Source: Bermanella sp047621325 (GTDB lineage Bacteria; Pseudomonadota; Gammaproteobacteria; Pseudomonadales; Oceanobacteraceae). Taken from it: a stretch of 64,000 nt of DNA. A program made the translations under genes and the position numbers. Below, piece after piece: positions 1-8,771 of the stretch. The DNA lies in the NCBI GenBank assembly GCA_047621325.1, contig JBLHLT010000014.1:1-64000 (forward strand), in the 5' to 3' direction. The notes under the pieces are model-generated. The model was not told where the DNA came from. It searched no databases and was given only the letters and a program-made list of their open reading frames with translations. Positions within the stretch are counted from its first letter, which is position 1. Every line of letters starts with the position of its first letter.

Positions 1-60
1 TTCTGTTTTAATGCCTTTGGCCGCTTCGCGGGCAAAGGCTTCAAGTGCTTCTTTGTTCAT
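1..60 (-). CDS. IS256-family transposase, N-terminal 20 residues only
   Basis: On the minus strand an ATG at 58-60 opens a frame reading MNKEALEAFAREAAKGIKTE, which runs off the window edge. This matches the usual start of Mutator-type (IS256) transposases, where the next residues are typically DL..F..ML. In the full family the enzyme is a DDE transposase of about 400 residues. Only 20 codons are visible, so intactness cannot be judged. Confidence 0.55.
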   Translation of the reverse strand, partial: MNKEALEAFAREAAKGIKTE

Positions 61-126
61 TGCTACCTATCCTTAGCCATTTCTGGCTCTTATGATAAGC
101 AGTTACACAGTTTTATCTACAGCCTC
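1..126 (-). mobile_element. End of an IS256-family insertion sequence (partial)
   Basis: The window opens inside what looks like an IS256-type (Mutator) element. The transposase start codon lies at 58-60 on the minus strand. About 65 bases further out the minus strand reads GAGGCTGTAGATAAAACTGT, which resembles the GAGGCTGT..AAAACTGTGTAA terminal repeats I remember for IS256 elements. The outer end would therefore be near 126. The other end and the target duplication lie outside the window, so this is a family-level inference. Confidence 0.5.
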
Positions 127-397
127 GATTTTTATTAAAATTAATTCTCACGTAAAGCACAGTAACGTATTTTAAAAATTTGAGTTGCTCTGTATTCAAT
201 TTAACTTCGGTATGTTCCACTGCTTTTATCTCTGTGGGCTTTGGCATATTATTTTAAACAATAACTGGTATGATATGACTTGTTATATAGCAAATGGAAT
301 CGCTGCTATCGATATCAATAAATATTACGCTCATATATTAAGCAGCTAATATTTATATATCAGCATTCCTTTATTTATGAAAAACATGGAATGCCTC

Positions 398-1177
398 ATG
401 AGATTATTTCCCCTTCTATTTTTATTCAGTTTATTAACGGCTTGTGGTGGCAGCGGCGGCTCAGCCGTTGGCTCTAACGGTGCGCTATTGGGCACATGGC
501 AAAGCAACTGCTACCCTGATAGTGGTTATTATTACATTGATACCTACATATTTAATAATGATAGTTATCTGTTGAATAATGTTGAATACACCGATATTAA
601 CTGTAATACGGCTAGCGGTGATACCGATTCTTACAACGGCACCTACACTGTCGGTTTAAATGTTACCGCAACCGATGGTGCGAAAGTGACGCGCATCACG
701 ATGGAGCAAATCAACCCAGAAGACTCAAATTCGTTACCTCTTACTCTTAAACTTGTATTTCGTATTACAGGTGTTGAGCTATCAATGGGCCAATTTGAAG
801 AGAAGCGCACACCAGAATTAATACCTGAAATTATGTACACAAAACAATCTGATGATCGTCAGTTGTCCTGTGTCGAGCAGGTGGTGTTTGGTATTAATAT
901 TTCCGTGCTAGATTCAGCAACGCGTGAATACAATGGGTGCGGTGCCAGCGTGATTATCAAAGATAGTGATTTTTATAAAAAAATTGATAATCCAGACGTG
1001 GCGGGCTGTCGCAATGACTTTATCTTTGCAGCTGCCCCTGAGCGTAAAGGTCGTTACGATATTATTGTACAAAAAGACGGTTTTAAAGATTGGTATCAAG
1101 ACGATGTGATCGTGACGGCGAACCAATGTCATGTGAATTCGGTATCAATAGATGCGTTAGTAGAGAGTGCTAACTAA
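398..1177 (+). CDS. Predicted outer-membrane lipoprotein, function unknown
   Basis: A signal peptide beginning MRLFPLLFLFSLLTACGG ends in an LTAC lipobox, so the mature protein should be lipid-anchored. I chose the ATG at 398 over the in-frame ATGs at 377 and 386 because it gives a standard short lipoprotein signal and has GGA upstream. The mature N-terminal half starts with a LLGTWQSNC segment, also seen in the lipoprotein at 22790-23314 (GTWQS). The C-terminal ~90 residues (GRYDIIVQKDGF..W..DDV) resemble a carboxypeptidase-regulatory-like beta-sandwich, a fold common in surface proteins. Several Cys residues could form disulfides. No enzyme motif is visible. It stands alone, followed by a pseudogene. 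Confidence 0.65.
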   Translation: MRLFPLLFLFSLLTACGGSGGSAVGSNGALLGTWQSNCYPDSGYYYIDTYIFNNDSYLLNNVEYTDINCNTASGDTDSYNGTYTVGLNVTATDGAKVTRITMEQINPEDSNSLPLTLKLVFRITGVELSMGQFEEKRTPELIPEIMYTKQSDDRQLSCVEQVVFGINISVLDSATREYNGCGASVIIKDSDFYKKIDNPDVAGCRNDFIFAAAPERKGRYDIIVQKDGFKDWYQDDVIVTANQCHVNSVSIDALVESAN

Positions 1178-1185
1178 ATCATAAT

Positions 1186-1754
1186 GCGTGTATCGCTGCT
1201 TTATAGAAAGTGAAAGACTGTTTGATCCAGAATATATCAATGCCGCTAGCTGGCACAAAATACACCAAGTCAATTTAGGTGGGGTTGTGTTTGACTGTAA
1301 GCGGCAATTAAGTTGATGAAAAGCTCACCCTTTACCTGCATTGTTAATATTTCTTCAAGACCTGGCGTGGTTGGTATGCCTCAGAGGCCGCCTACGTATT
1401 CAGTAAGGCGGCTATTCGTTATTATTCTAAAGCTGTCGCGTCATATTACGCAAAAAATAATTACCCAATTGGCTGCAACTCTATTCATTCAGGGGCTATT
1501 CTTAATCACTATTGGGTTCAATGCTGACTCAATGAGCTGGACTAAAGTCGCCATTAAAGCTGCAGCACAAGGTGCTCCCCTTGGCACAATGAGTAAGCTA
1601 GAAGGTGTGGCGTATGCGACACGTTATTTGGTGTTAGTGGAATCTAAGTAGGAGATTGGTTGAGCTGATTGTCAATGGTGGCATTCTGACGGTCAGTATT
1701 GCTTCCCTTCACGCAAATAAAATTTGTATGCTTGGTGTGAAATGGAATTCATAG
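1186..1754 (+). pseudogene. Short-chain dehydrogenase/reductase (SDR) pseudogene, frameshifted and 5'-truncated
   Basis: Pieces of a classical SDR appear in order but in different frames: W..I..VNLGGVVFDCK (1247-1300), then IVNISSRPGVVGMPQR (about 1342-1389), then the catalytic YVFSK and A..N.IHSGAI in another frame (about 1392-1500), then APLGTMSKLEGVAYATRYLV (about 1575-1635), and finally the C-terminal ELIVNGGILTV in a third frame (1662 on, stop at 1752). The N-terminal Rossmann GxxxGxG and NAG segments are absent. At least two frameshifts and a stop separate the blocks, so no functional product is expected. The 112-codon open frame at 1313-1651 is only part of this remnant. Confidence 0.75.
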
Positions 1755-1795
1755 TAGTGTAATAACACATCAACTTTTGATTTAGGGTTAGCTGT

Positions 1796-2134
1796 ATGAA
1801 AAGCGCTGCACCTTTAGCAGATGAGCAGAAATTGTCGGTTATATATCGAGTTGAGCCTGGCTGCCTTGGGCCGCAAGGTGCGAGTCTTGTTGATGATTTT
1901 TGTCGGTTTGCGCAATCGCAATTGCAAATACAGAATTCAAATTATATCAATTGCATGATCGTTCCAAGAACAGATAAGGCCTCGCCAGAAATGCAATACA
2001 ATGTGGTAGGCAAAAAAATAAATTTTTCTCAAGCTGAAAAATATTTGGCGCTATTTGATAAGAATCTTGATGAGTTTGAGGGGCATTTAAGTGAGCAGCT
2101 CACAAACTTAATTAACCAATTTATGGGCCATTGA
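1796..2134 (+). CDS. Small conserved-looking protein of unknown function
   Basis: This is a 112-residue soluble protein without a signal peptide or membrane segment. It has a mildly acidic C-terminal helical stretch (AEKYLALFDKNLDEFEGHL) and two Cys residues. I do not recognise a family. Coding is likely because codon use is ordinary, the start at 1796 follows a GGGTTAG stretch, and the gene ends just before a strong bidirectional terminator. It lies convergent with argA and downstream of the SDR pseudogene. Confidence 0.55.
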   Translation: MKSAAPLADEQKLSVIYRVEPGCLGPQGASLVDDFCRFAQSQLQIQNSNYINCMIVPRTDKASPEMQYNVVGKKINFSQAEKYLALFDKNLDEFEGHLSEQLTNLINQFMGH

Positions 2135-2183
2135 CGGTAAAGTTAGCACGCCATTTAGGCTCGGGCGTAAATTTTTACAGAAT

Positions 2184-2231
2184 AAAAAAACCACTTATTG
2201 CAAATAAACAAAGCAATAAGTGGTTTTTATT
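2184..2231. terminator. Bidirectional rho-independent terminator
   Basis: A perfect 14-bp inverted repeat, AAACCACTTATTGC (2188-2201) and its complement (2213-2226), surrounds an 11-base loop and is flanked by A-runs on the left and T-runs on the right. It serves the small plus-strand gene ending at 2134 and argA, which ends at 2261 on the minus strand. Confidence 0.9.
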
Positions 2232-2260
2232 TTATTTTATTTTGGTCAATAACCTAATCA

Positions 2261-3565
2261 TTAAAGGGCTTTGATAAATACCTTGCTGTTACGCTGGTAG
2301 TTATAAAGCTCTTTTTTCTGTGGTGGCAAATCATCAATATCAGCGGCTTTGAATCCGCGCTCTTCAAACCACTGTGCGGTGCGTGTGGTGAGAACAAACA
2401 GATTTTTAATCCCCTGATTTTTTGCTTCGCTTACTAAGGTATTAAGCAATCGGTCGCCACGCTGGCCGCTGCGGTATTCATCATGAACCGCCACGCAAGC
2501 GAGTTCGGCCATGTCTTCCCCGTATGGGTATAACGCAGCACAGCCTAATACCATGCCGTCTTTTACTAATACACGAAAACGATCTATTTCGGTTTCGAGT
2601 ACTTTGCGAGAGCGACGCACTAAAATGCCTTTTTCTTCAAGTGGGCTGAGTAAGTCGAGAATACCCATGACGTCTTCCATGCGGGCAGTTCGCAATTGTT
2701 CTTGATGATGCAGACTTACCAATGTACCGCAACCGTCTAGGGTGAACAGTTCAGTTAATAAGGCACCATCTTGAGAGTGTTGTATTAACTGGCAACGTTT
2801 TACGCCGCTGGTAACCGCAAAACTTGCCGCATTTAGTTGTACGGTCTGCTCTGGGTTTAAACCTTGTGCTAATAATTGTGAAATTGTACTAGTGACCACT
2901 TCTTTCACTAATTGGCCATTACGTTTGATGCAATTATTTTCACCAAATAAAATCAGTTTGTCGGCCTGTAATGCAATGGCGGCTTCTGTGGCCACATCTT
3001 CTACTGATAAGTTAAATGTCTCACCGGTGCGGCTGTAACCTAGGCAATTTAAAAGCGCGATGGCGTTATTGTCGAGCGCTTTATTAATCGCACGCACGTC
3101 AATTTTGCGCACTTCACCTGTGTGTCCAAAGTCGACGCCATCAATCACGCCCATAGGTTTGGCAATAACAAAGTTACCACCTACAACGCGAATGTCGGCA
3201 CCGTGCATGGGGCTGTTACTCATGCCGGTTGTGAGTATGGCTTCAATTTGAGAACGCAATTGGCCAACAGCCTGTTGGACGGTTACCAACATGGCTTTAT
3301 CGGTAATACGTTTGTTGTCGGCAAAGGTCACGTCTTGTTTTTTTAATTCACATAGCTCGTCGATTTGTGGTCGTGCACCATGAACCAATACTAAGCGAAC
3401 CCCTAAGCTATTGAGCAAGGCGATGTCGTGAATAATATGTTGAAACTGGTCGTGGGCGAGTGTGTCCCCACCTAGCATAATGACAAAGGTTTTACCCCTG
3501 TGTGCATTTATGTAGGGAGAACTTTGTCTAAACCAGTTGACGTGTTGGTCGATTGAATCAGTCAC
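2261..3565 (-). CDS. argA: Amino-acid N-acetyltransferase (N-acetylglutamate synthase)
   Basis: The enzyme makes N-acetylglutamate from glutamate and acetyl-CoA, the first step of arginine synthesis in the cytoplasm. At 434 residues it has the ArgA layout: an amino-acid-kinase fold (roughly 20-270, with VIMLGGDTL near the start) that binds arginine and glutamate, then a GNAT domain (roughly 290-434) with the acetyl-CoA loop RSGQRGDRLL. E. coli ArgA is of similar length (443). It lies 52 bp downstream of argE on the same strand, so the two are probably co-transcribed. The kinase-like domain suggests arginine feedback, as in the family. The terminator at 2184-2231 closes the unit. Confidence 0.95.
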   Translation of the reverse strand: MTDSIDQHVNWFRQSSPYINAHRGKTFVIMLGGDTLAHDQFQHIIHDIALLNSLGVRLVLVHGARPQIDELCELKKQDVTFADNKRITDKAMLVTVQQAVGQLRSQIEAILTTGMSNSPMHGADIRVVGGNFVIAKPMGVIDGVDFGHTGEVRKIDVRAINKALDNNAIALLNCLGYSRTGETFNLSVEDVATEAAIALQADKLILFGENNCIKRNGQLVKEVVTSTISQLLAQGLNPEQTVQLNAASFAVTSGVKRCQLIQHSQDGALLTELFTLDGCGTLVSLHHQEQLRTARMEDVMGILDLLSPLEEKGILVRRSRKVLETEIDRFRVLVKDGMVLGCAALYPYGEDMAELACVAVHDEYRSGQRGDRLLNTLVSEAKNQGIKNLFVLTTRTAQWFEERGFKAADIDDLPPQKKELYNYQRNSKVFIKAL

Positions 3566-3617
3566 TGTGTTTTATCTTTTTTGTGTTAATCGGTTTGAGT
3601 GTAATGGTTTTTGCCAA

Positions 3618-4766
3618 TTACAAACAATAATGTTTAATAAATTGTTCGATGTATTTCACCATCGGGGCAATTTGATCGTGGGCTAAATACTCATCTGGCT
3701 GGTGGGCTTGATCAATGGAACCTGCACCCATTACCACGGTATCGATATTAGCCGCGGCTAAAAATGGCGCTTCTGTGGCGAACGCAACGGCTTCGGCGCC
3801 ATGGCCAGACAGTTTTTCAGCTAATGCAACTAATTCGCTATTTTCGCCACTGGCAAACGCGTCTACACCATCAAACAAACGATAAAATTCAATTTGAGTT
3901 TGGGTTTGCTTAGCCACCATGTCGAGGCGATCTTGAATACGCTGGCGCAATTGCTCGGTTTTCATACCGGGAATCATGCGCAAATCAAAATGCAATTCGC
4001 ACTGTCCACAAATACGGTTAGGGTTATCACCCCCATGAATGCACCCTAAGTTGAGTGTTGGGCTGGGTATGGTAAACGCGGTGTGTTTGTATTCTTGTTT
4101 AAGTTGCTGACGAAAATCCATTAGCTCACTAATGACTGTGTGCATAGCGTCCATGGCGTTATTGCCCAGTTCTGGGTCTGAGCTGTGGCCTGCTTGGCCG
4201 GTGATCTTGATGCCTTCCATTAATATGCCTTTATGCATGTTAATGGGTTTTAAACCCGTAGGTTCACCAATAATGGCCGCGCGAGCTTTGGGTAGGCCTA
4301 GTGTTGCAAGGGCGCGTGCGCCGCTCATGCTGGTTTCTTCATCGGCGGTGGCCAGTATAAAAATAGGCGCTTTTAATTGTTTGCGATCCACTTTTTCGAT
4401 GGCGGCTAACGCTAGGGCAAAAAAGCCTTTCATGTCGCACGAACCTAAACCATAGAAACGGTTGTCTTTGTCGGTTAATGAAAATGGGTCGCTTTTCCAT
4501 TTTTCGATATTGCATGGCACGGTGTCGGTATGGCCTGACAAAATTAACCCGCCAGGACCACTGCCCAGTGTGGCCAGTAAGTTGAATTTTTTACGTCCTT
4601 TATCGACGCATTGAATATCCACTTTAAAGCCAAGGGTTTCGCACCAGCTGGCGAGTTGGTCGATGACCGCTTTGTTGCTCATGTCGTAATCAGGCAGCGC
4701 GCTGGAAACACTTGGTAATGACAATAAGGTGGTGAGCTGTTGTTTGATATTCGGTAAGTGCTTCAT
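3618..4766 (-). CDS. argE: Acetylornithine deacetylase
   Basis: This M20 metallopeptidase-family enzyme hydrolyses N-acetylornithine to ornithine and acetate in the linear arginine pathway. The dinuclear zinc ligands are visible: H79 and D81 in SGHTDTVP, D111 in CDMKG, E143/E144 in ADEE, E168 in GEPT, and a C-terminal His in AHQPDEYL. The length of 382 matches ArgE (E. coli 383). It precedes argA in the same direction. The start is the first ATG, just upstream of the short gap to the divergent CYTH/CHAD gene. Confidence 0.95.
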   Translation of the reverse strand: MKHLPNIKQQLTTLLSLPSVSSALPDYDMSNKAVIDQLASWCETLGFKVDIQCVDKGRKKFNLLATLGSGPGGLILSGHTDTVPCNIEKWKSDPFSLTDKDNRFYGLGSCDMKGFFALALAAIEKVDRKQLKAPIFILATADEETSMSGARALATLGLPKARAAIIGEPTGLKPINMHKGILMEGIKITGQAGHSSDPELGNNAMDAMHTVISELMDFRQQLKQEYKHTAFTIPSPTLNLGCIHGGDNPNRICGQCELHFDLRMIPGMKTEQLRQRIQDRLDMVAKQTQTQIEFYRLFDGVDAFASGENSELVALAEKLSGHGAEAVAFATEAPFLAAANIDTVVMGAGSIDQAHQPDEYLAHDQIAPMVKYIEQFIKHYCL

Positions 4767-4902
4767 GCCCTAAACCTATAGTAAGGAGTATCATCAGTGT
4801 ATCAAAGCGGCTAAAAATGTCTTGAGGTTTCTATGATTGCAGCTGAGTCTTTTACGGCTTTCTGCTAAGCTTGGCCGCATAAAAAAAAATAAGTGGAAGG
4901 CC

Positions 4903-6279
4903 ATGGCCAAAGAAGTCGAACTGAAGCTCACATTACCTAGTCAAGCAGTCGCTAGTTTCATTAAAAATGACAACCTAGGGTTGTTCCAAGGGACACCGTT
5001 AGAGCTAGATAACCAGTATTTTGATACCCCCGATTTAGAACTGAACCAAGCGCACGCGGCATTACGCGTGCGTAAATCACAGCATGGCTATAAACAAACC
5101 TTAAAAAACAAAGGGCAGGCTATTGCTGGATTACATGAACGGGGTGAGTGGGAATACGATATCCCAACAAGCCAGCTCGATTGGGCTTTGTTTGCAAATG
5201 ATATTCAATTAGATGCCAGCCTGCGCGAACGTATCCAGCCGATTTTTAAGACCGACTTCACTCGTCACGTGTGGATCAAACATTTTGGTGAAAGTGAGAT
5301 CGAGCTTGTTTTAGATGAAGGCTTAATTCATAACAAAGCGGAAGGCCGTGAACATTCTTCGACCACTCAAAGTATTAACTTATGTGAAATAGAGCTTGAG
5401 CTAAAGTCAGGCCGAGTCGAAGACCTGTTTGCGTTTGCCAAAGAACTTGCCCAGCAACACCCGTTAGTACCATGTGACATTAACAAAGCTGAACGCGGTT
5501 ATGGTTTGTTGTTTCCTAAGTTAAGTTTTTTTACACCACAAAATTTTGCTACGCCATGGTCTAACAATCAGTTACCTGTGTTTGCTTTGTTGCAAGATAC
5601 GTTAACGCGGTTGAGTCGTCATTGGGATCAATTTTCGCAGCAAGAAAACTGGTGGTCTTTGCTGGTAATGAGTCGTCAAGTGAGCGCGATTTGTTTATTG
5701 CTCAATGAAATGTCAAATTGCCCTGATCATATTCGAGGCCGCTGGTTGGTATTGCAGTTAGATTTACAAAAACTATTGCAACCCGCTGCCGTGGTGATTG
5801 GTTTGTATGTGGACAACAATAGTCACAGTCGTGGACTGAGTCAGCGTTTATTATCGGTATGTGCGTCACAATTAAGCGTGGGCTTAGAAACTTGGATGAC
5901 GAATAACGGTCTGGGTATGGCCATGTTAGAGTTGGGCGAATTTTTATACACACAAGTACAGCAGCCTGAAGCCAATGGCGCCTCATGGGTAAATGATCTA
6001 TTAACCTGCGTGTCGCAAGAGCAAGGGCTCAACGAAACCAGCTTACAAGCGCTGGCCTATGTGCTGTTGCGTTGTGGTGATTCACGTTATCAAGCAGTGA
6101 ACGAAGTCATTCGTTGTCAACTGGTGGTAAATGCCATGATTGCTGCGCAAGGTATTCAGTGCGCCATTACCGATGAAACCAGTCGTGCCAAGTTGGCCAG
6201 CTGGCAGCGTCGGCTAACGGTTGAAAAACGAAACTTATTAGATGCTAAACAAGCGCTGATTGCGCTGTGTTCCAGCTAA
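4903..6279 (+). CDS. CYTH-CHAD protein, inorganic triphosphatase (YgiF-like)
   Basis: The N-terminus carries the CYTH signature ExExK (MAKEVELKL), the hallmark of triphosphate tunnel metalloenzymes. The C-terminal half is a His/Arg-rich helical region of CHAD type, including LTRLSRHWDQF. In E. coli the homologue YgiF hydrolyses inorganic triphosphate. I place the start at ATG 4903, next to GGAAGG, because the CYTH motif begins immediately. The longer frame from TTG 4837 would add an unlikely basic extension. The gene is divergent from argE and is followed 56 bp later by the secretion-type ATPase, an order I recall from the Pseudomonas argA region. Confidence 0.85.
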   Translation: MAKEVELKLTLPSQAVASFIKNDNLGLFQGTPLELDNQYFDTPDLELNQAHAALRVRKSQHGYKQTLKNKGQAIAGLHERGEWEYDIPTSQLDWALFANDIQLDASLRERIQPIFKTDFTRHVWIKHFGESEIELVLDEGLIHNKAEGREHSSTTQSINLCEIELELKSGRVEDLFAFAKELAQQHPLVPCDINKAERGYGLLFPKLSFFTPQNFATPWSNNQLPVFALLQDTLTRLSRHWDQFSQQENWWSLLVMSRQVSAICLLLNEMSNCPDHIRGRWLVLQLDLQKLLQPAAVVIGLYVDNNSHSRGLSQRLLSVCASQLSVGLETWMTNNGLGMAMLELGEFLYTQVQQPEANGASWVNDLLTCVSQEQGLNETSLQALAYVLLRCGDSRYQAVNEVIRCQLVVNAMIAAQGIQCAITDETSRAKLASWQRRLTVEKRNLLDAKQALIALCSS

Positions 6280-6335
6280 CCAATACCATTTTGCCAAAGA
6301 CACTCTTTGATGATTAGAGAGTGGTGGAAACCGCT

Positions 6336-8087
6336 ATGAGTCAGGTACAAGATTTAAAATTATCCCTTGGGGCCATTACTAACTTGCTTAAGCAAGATGG
6401 TCACTTGAGCCCTGAACACTTGGCTGATCTTAAGCAAAAAGGCATGAATGGCCAGTCTCACCCTGCAACGGCCATTCAAAGTTATCAATTCAAAAGCGCA
6501 GTAAAGCAAGACATTAAACTTGATGAAGAATTCATCATGGCGTTGTTGGCGAAAGAATCCAATCTCGAATACTTCACCATTGACCCCTTAAAAGTCAAAG
6601 CCAGCAAGGTGACGCCGACCATGTCGTTTGCGTTTGCCAAGCGTCATGGTTTATTGCCGGTGGGATTAACCGCTGATGTGGTCACGGTGGCAACAGCCGA
6701 ACCATTCGATCGCCGCTGGATTGCAGATATAGAGCATATTAACCGCCGCCAAGTGGAAATTGTGGTGGCTAAACCGTCAGAGATTAAACGCTACCAAGTG
6801 GAGTTTTTTTCATTGGCGGCCTCGGTCAGTGGTGCCAGTGCGTTACACCAAAAACAAGGCAGTAACTTAGAGTCGCTGGTGGAGTTGGGCAGCCAAGGCA
6901 ACCCAGATGCCAACGATGAACATATCGTGAACATTGTGGATTGGCTGTTTCAGTACGCGTTCGAACAGCGCGCCAGTGATATTCACATCGAGCCGCGTCG
7001 CGAAATCTCTAAAGTGCGTTTTCGTATTGATGGGGTATTACACCCTGTGTATGAATTTCCTAGCAGTGTGTCGAACGCCATCACCAGCCGCATTAAAAGC
7101 TTAGGGCGCATGAACATTGCTGAAAAGCGCAAACCACAAGACAGCCGCTTGAAAACTCGCACACCAAACGGTCATGAAGTCGAGCTGCGACTGAGTACCA
7201 TGCCAACCGCGTTTGGTGAAAAATTGGTAATGCGTATTTTTGATCCAGACGTTCTATTGCGCAATTTCAGTGAGTTAGGGTTTAGCAAAGAAGACTACGC
7301 CCTGTGGGATTCAATGGTGCATCAAACCTCAGGCATCGTACTGGTGACGGGCCCAACCGGCTCAGGAAAAACCACCACGCTGTATAGCACGCTAAAGCAG
7401 TTGGCCACCGAAGAAGTGAACGTGTGTACGGTAGAAGACCCAATTGAAATGGTCGAGTCCACGTTTAACCAAATGCAGGTGAATGCCAATATCGACCTGA
7501 ATTTTGCATCCGGTATCCGCACACTGATGCGACAAGACCCCGACATCATCATGGTGGGCGAAATACGCGACAGTGAAACCGCCGAAATGGCGATACAAGC
7601 CGCATTAACCGGTCACTTAGTGTTATCAACCTTGCATACCAACGACGCCCCAAGTGCCATCGCGCGTTTACAGCACATAGGCGTGCCCCATTACTTGATC
7701 AAAAGCGCCGTAACAGGGGTCATGGCCCAACGACTGGTGCGCACCCTTTGCCCACACTGTAAGCAAAAACAAGCGACCGATATCAAACAATGGAATGAGC
7801 TGGTACAGCCATGGAGCGCAAAACCACCGGAATTCATCTATCAGCCAGTGGGCTGTTTAGAATGTCGTAATACGGGGTATATGGGTCGAGCTGGACTCTA
7901 TGAAGTGATGCCTATGAGTGATACATTGGCAGGACTTATCCAAGTACAAACAGACATGGCGCAACTAAGACGCCAAGCCATGAAAGACGGCATGCGCAAC
8001 CTTCGTTTAAGTGGTGCGCAAAAGGTGGCAGCAGGACTCACCACCATTGAAGAGGTATTGCGAGTGACCCCCAATGAAATGGGATAA
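6336..8087 (+). CDS. GspE/PilB-type secretion ATPase, stand-alone
   Basis: This is a hexameric secretion/pilus ATPase. The N-terminal domain (about 60-165) resembles MshEN and is followed by the N2 domain with a conserved ASDIHIEPR. Next come Walker A GPTGSGKTTT (about residue 339), an Asp box (VEDPIE), Walker B (DPDIIMVGEIRD), a His box (GHLVLSTLHTNDA) and a C-terminal Cys4 zinc site (CPHC..C..C). All catalytic blocks are intact. No type II secretion or pilin genes are adjacent, as with PA5210 of Pseudomonas aeruginosa in the same neighbourhood (from memory). Its pilus or pseudopilus partner must be elsewhere. I chose ATG 6336 over GTG 6321. Confidence 0.88.
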   Translation: MSQVQDLKLSLGAITNLLKQDGHLSPEHLADLKQKGMNGQSHPATAIQSYQFKSAVKQDIKLDEEFIMALLAKESNLEYFTIDPLKVKASKVTPTMSFAFAKRHGLLPVGLTADVVTVATAEPFDRRWIADIEHINRRQVEIVVAKPSEIKRYQVEFFSLAASVSGASALHQKQGSNLESLVELGSQGNPDANDEHIVNIVDWLFQYAFEQRASDIHIEPRREISKVRFRIDGVLHPVYEFPSSVSNAITSRIKSLGRMNIAEKRKPQDSRLKTRTPNGHEVELRLSTMPTAFGEKLVMRIFDPDVLLRNFSELGFSKEDYALWDSMVHQTSGIVLVTGPTGSGKTTTLYSTLKQLATEEVNVCTVEDPIEMVESTFNQMQVNANIDLNFASGIRTLMRQDPDIIMVGEIRDSETAEMAIQAALTGHLVLSTLHTNDAPSAIARLQHIGVPHYLIKSAVTGVMAQRLVRTLCPHCKQKQATDIKQWNELVQPWSAKPPEFIYQPVGCLECRNTGYMGRAGLYEVMPMSDTLAGLIQVQTDMAQLRRQAMKDGMRNLRLSGAQKVAAGLTTIEEVLRVTPNEMG

Positions 8088-8171
8088 CACACGGATGGCT
8101 CGCACTCTGTCGTTATTACGCCCGGATTCCGCATCAAGTACGCTTGGTGCCATAAAAAAAGGTAAAACATA

Positions 8172-8657
8172 ATGGAAATGCCGGCCATTATTGATTTAGA
8201 AGCGTCCGGTTTTGGACGTGGCAGCTACCCCATTGAAGTGGGTATCGCCTTAGCAGATGGCTCCGTCCATGCTCTGCTAATTAAACCTGCCGAAGGTTGG
8301 GACCATTGGGACGACAAAGCCGAGGCCATTCATGGCATCAGTCGCGAGTACCTCCAAGAACATGGTAAAGCCCCCCGTGAAGTGGCCATATTTCTTAATG
8401 ATTTATGCAGTGGCCTCACCCTCTATAGCGACGCCTGGAGCTTTGATAGCTCATGGTTAGGTCGCCTGTTCGACGAAGCTGAAATTATCCAACGCTTCAA
8501 ACTCGACACCCTTACCCGTTTATTATCAGAAGACGATATGGCCATTTGGAGCGATACCAAAGACGCTATGGTCAAACAGCTTGGTCTAGACATGCACCGC
8601 GCCGCCAATGATGTGATGTTATTGCGTGAGACGTATAAGAAGATTAAAGACGCTTAG
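8172..8657 (+). CDS. DEDDh-type 3'-5' exonuclease family protein
   Basis: This compact 161-residue exonuclease domain has the DnaQ-fold acidic residues in order: D and E in IDLEASGFG (ExoI), D in SDAWSFD (ExoII), and H and D in HRAANDV (ExoIII). It is therefore of the DEDDh class, which degrades single strands from the 3' end using two metal ions. The substrate is unknown, and the protein is shorter than DnaQ or RNase T. It follows the secretion ATPase by 84 bp and is closed by the hairpin at 8681-8707. Confidence 0.85.
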   Translation: MEMPAIIDLEASGFGRGSYPIEVGIALADGSVHALLIKPAEGWDHWDDKAEAIHGISREYLQEHGKAPREVAIFLNDLCSGLTLYSDAWSFDSSWLGRLFDEAEIIQRFKLDTLTRLLSEDDMAIWSDTKDAMVKQLGLDMHRAANDVMLLRETYKKIKDA

Positions 8658-8680
8658 TTTAAGCTGGCCTTTAAACAAAA

Positions 8681-8707
8681 AAACCGCCTGTATCACTACA
8701 AGCGGTT
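8681..8707 (+). terminator. Rho-independent terminator after the exonuclease gene
   Basis: AAACCGCCTGTA and TACAAGCGGTTT form a stem with one mismatch and a 4-base loop. The A-run before and T-run after make it usable in both directions. It sits between the exonuclease gene and the convergent rsgA-type gene. Confidence 0.8.
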
Positions 8708-8715
8708 TTATATTG

Positions 8716-8771
8716 TTCACGCTTCACGCTTCACGCTCCACGCTTCACGCTTCACGCTTCACGCTTCACGC
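8716..8771. repeat. Heptanucleotide tandem repeat, eight units of TTCACGC
   Basis: Eight consecutive 7-bp units are visible. Seven are identical and the fourth reads TCCACGC. The last unit touches the stop codon of the rsgA-type gene, so the array lies in its 3' untranslated region. A period of 7 and near-perfect units suggest slippage. Confidence 0.95.

Noticed and set aside
1313..1651. 112-codon plus-strand open frame as a gene
   Set aside because: Only parts of it match SDR blocks, and neighbouring blocks are in other frames, so it is a pseudogene fragment.
8716..8771. CRISPR-like array
   Set aside because: Units are 7 bp in direct tandem with no spacers.
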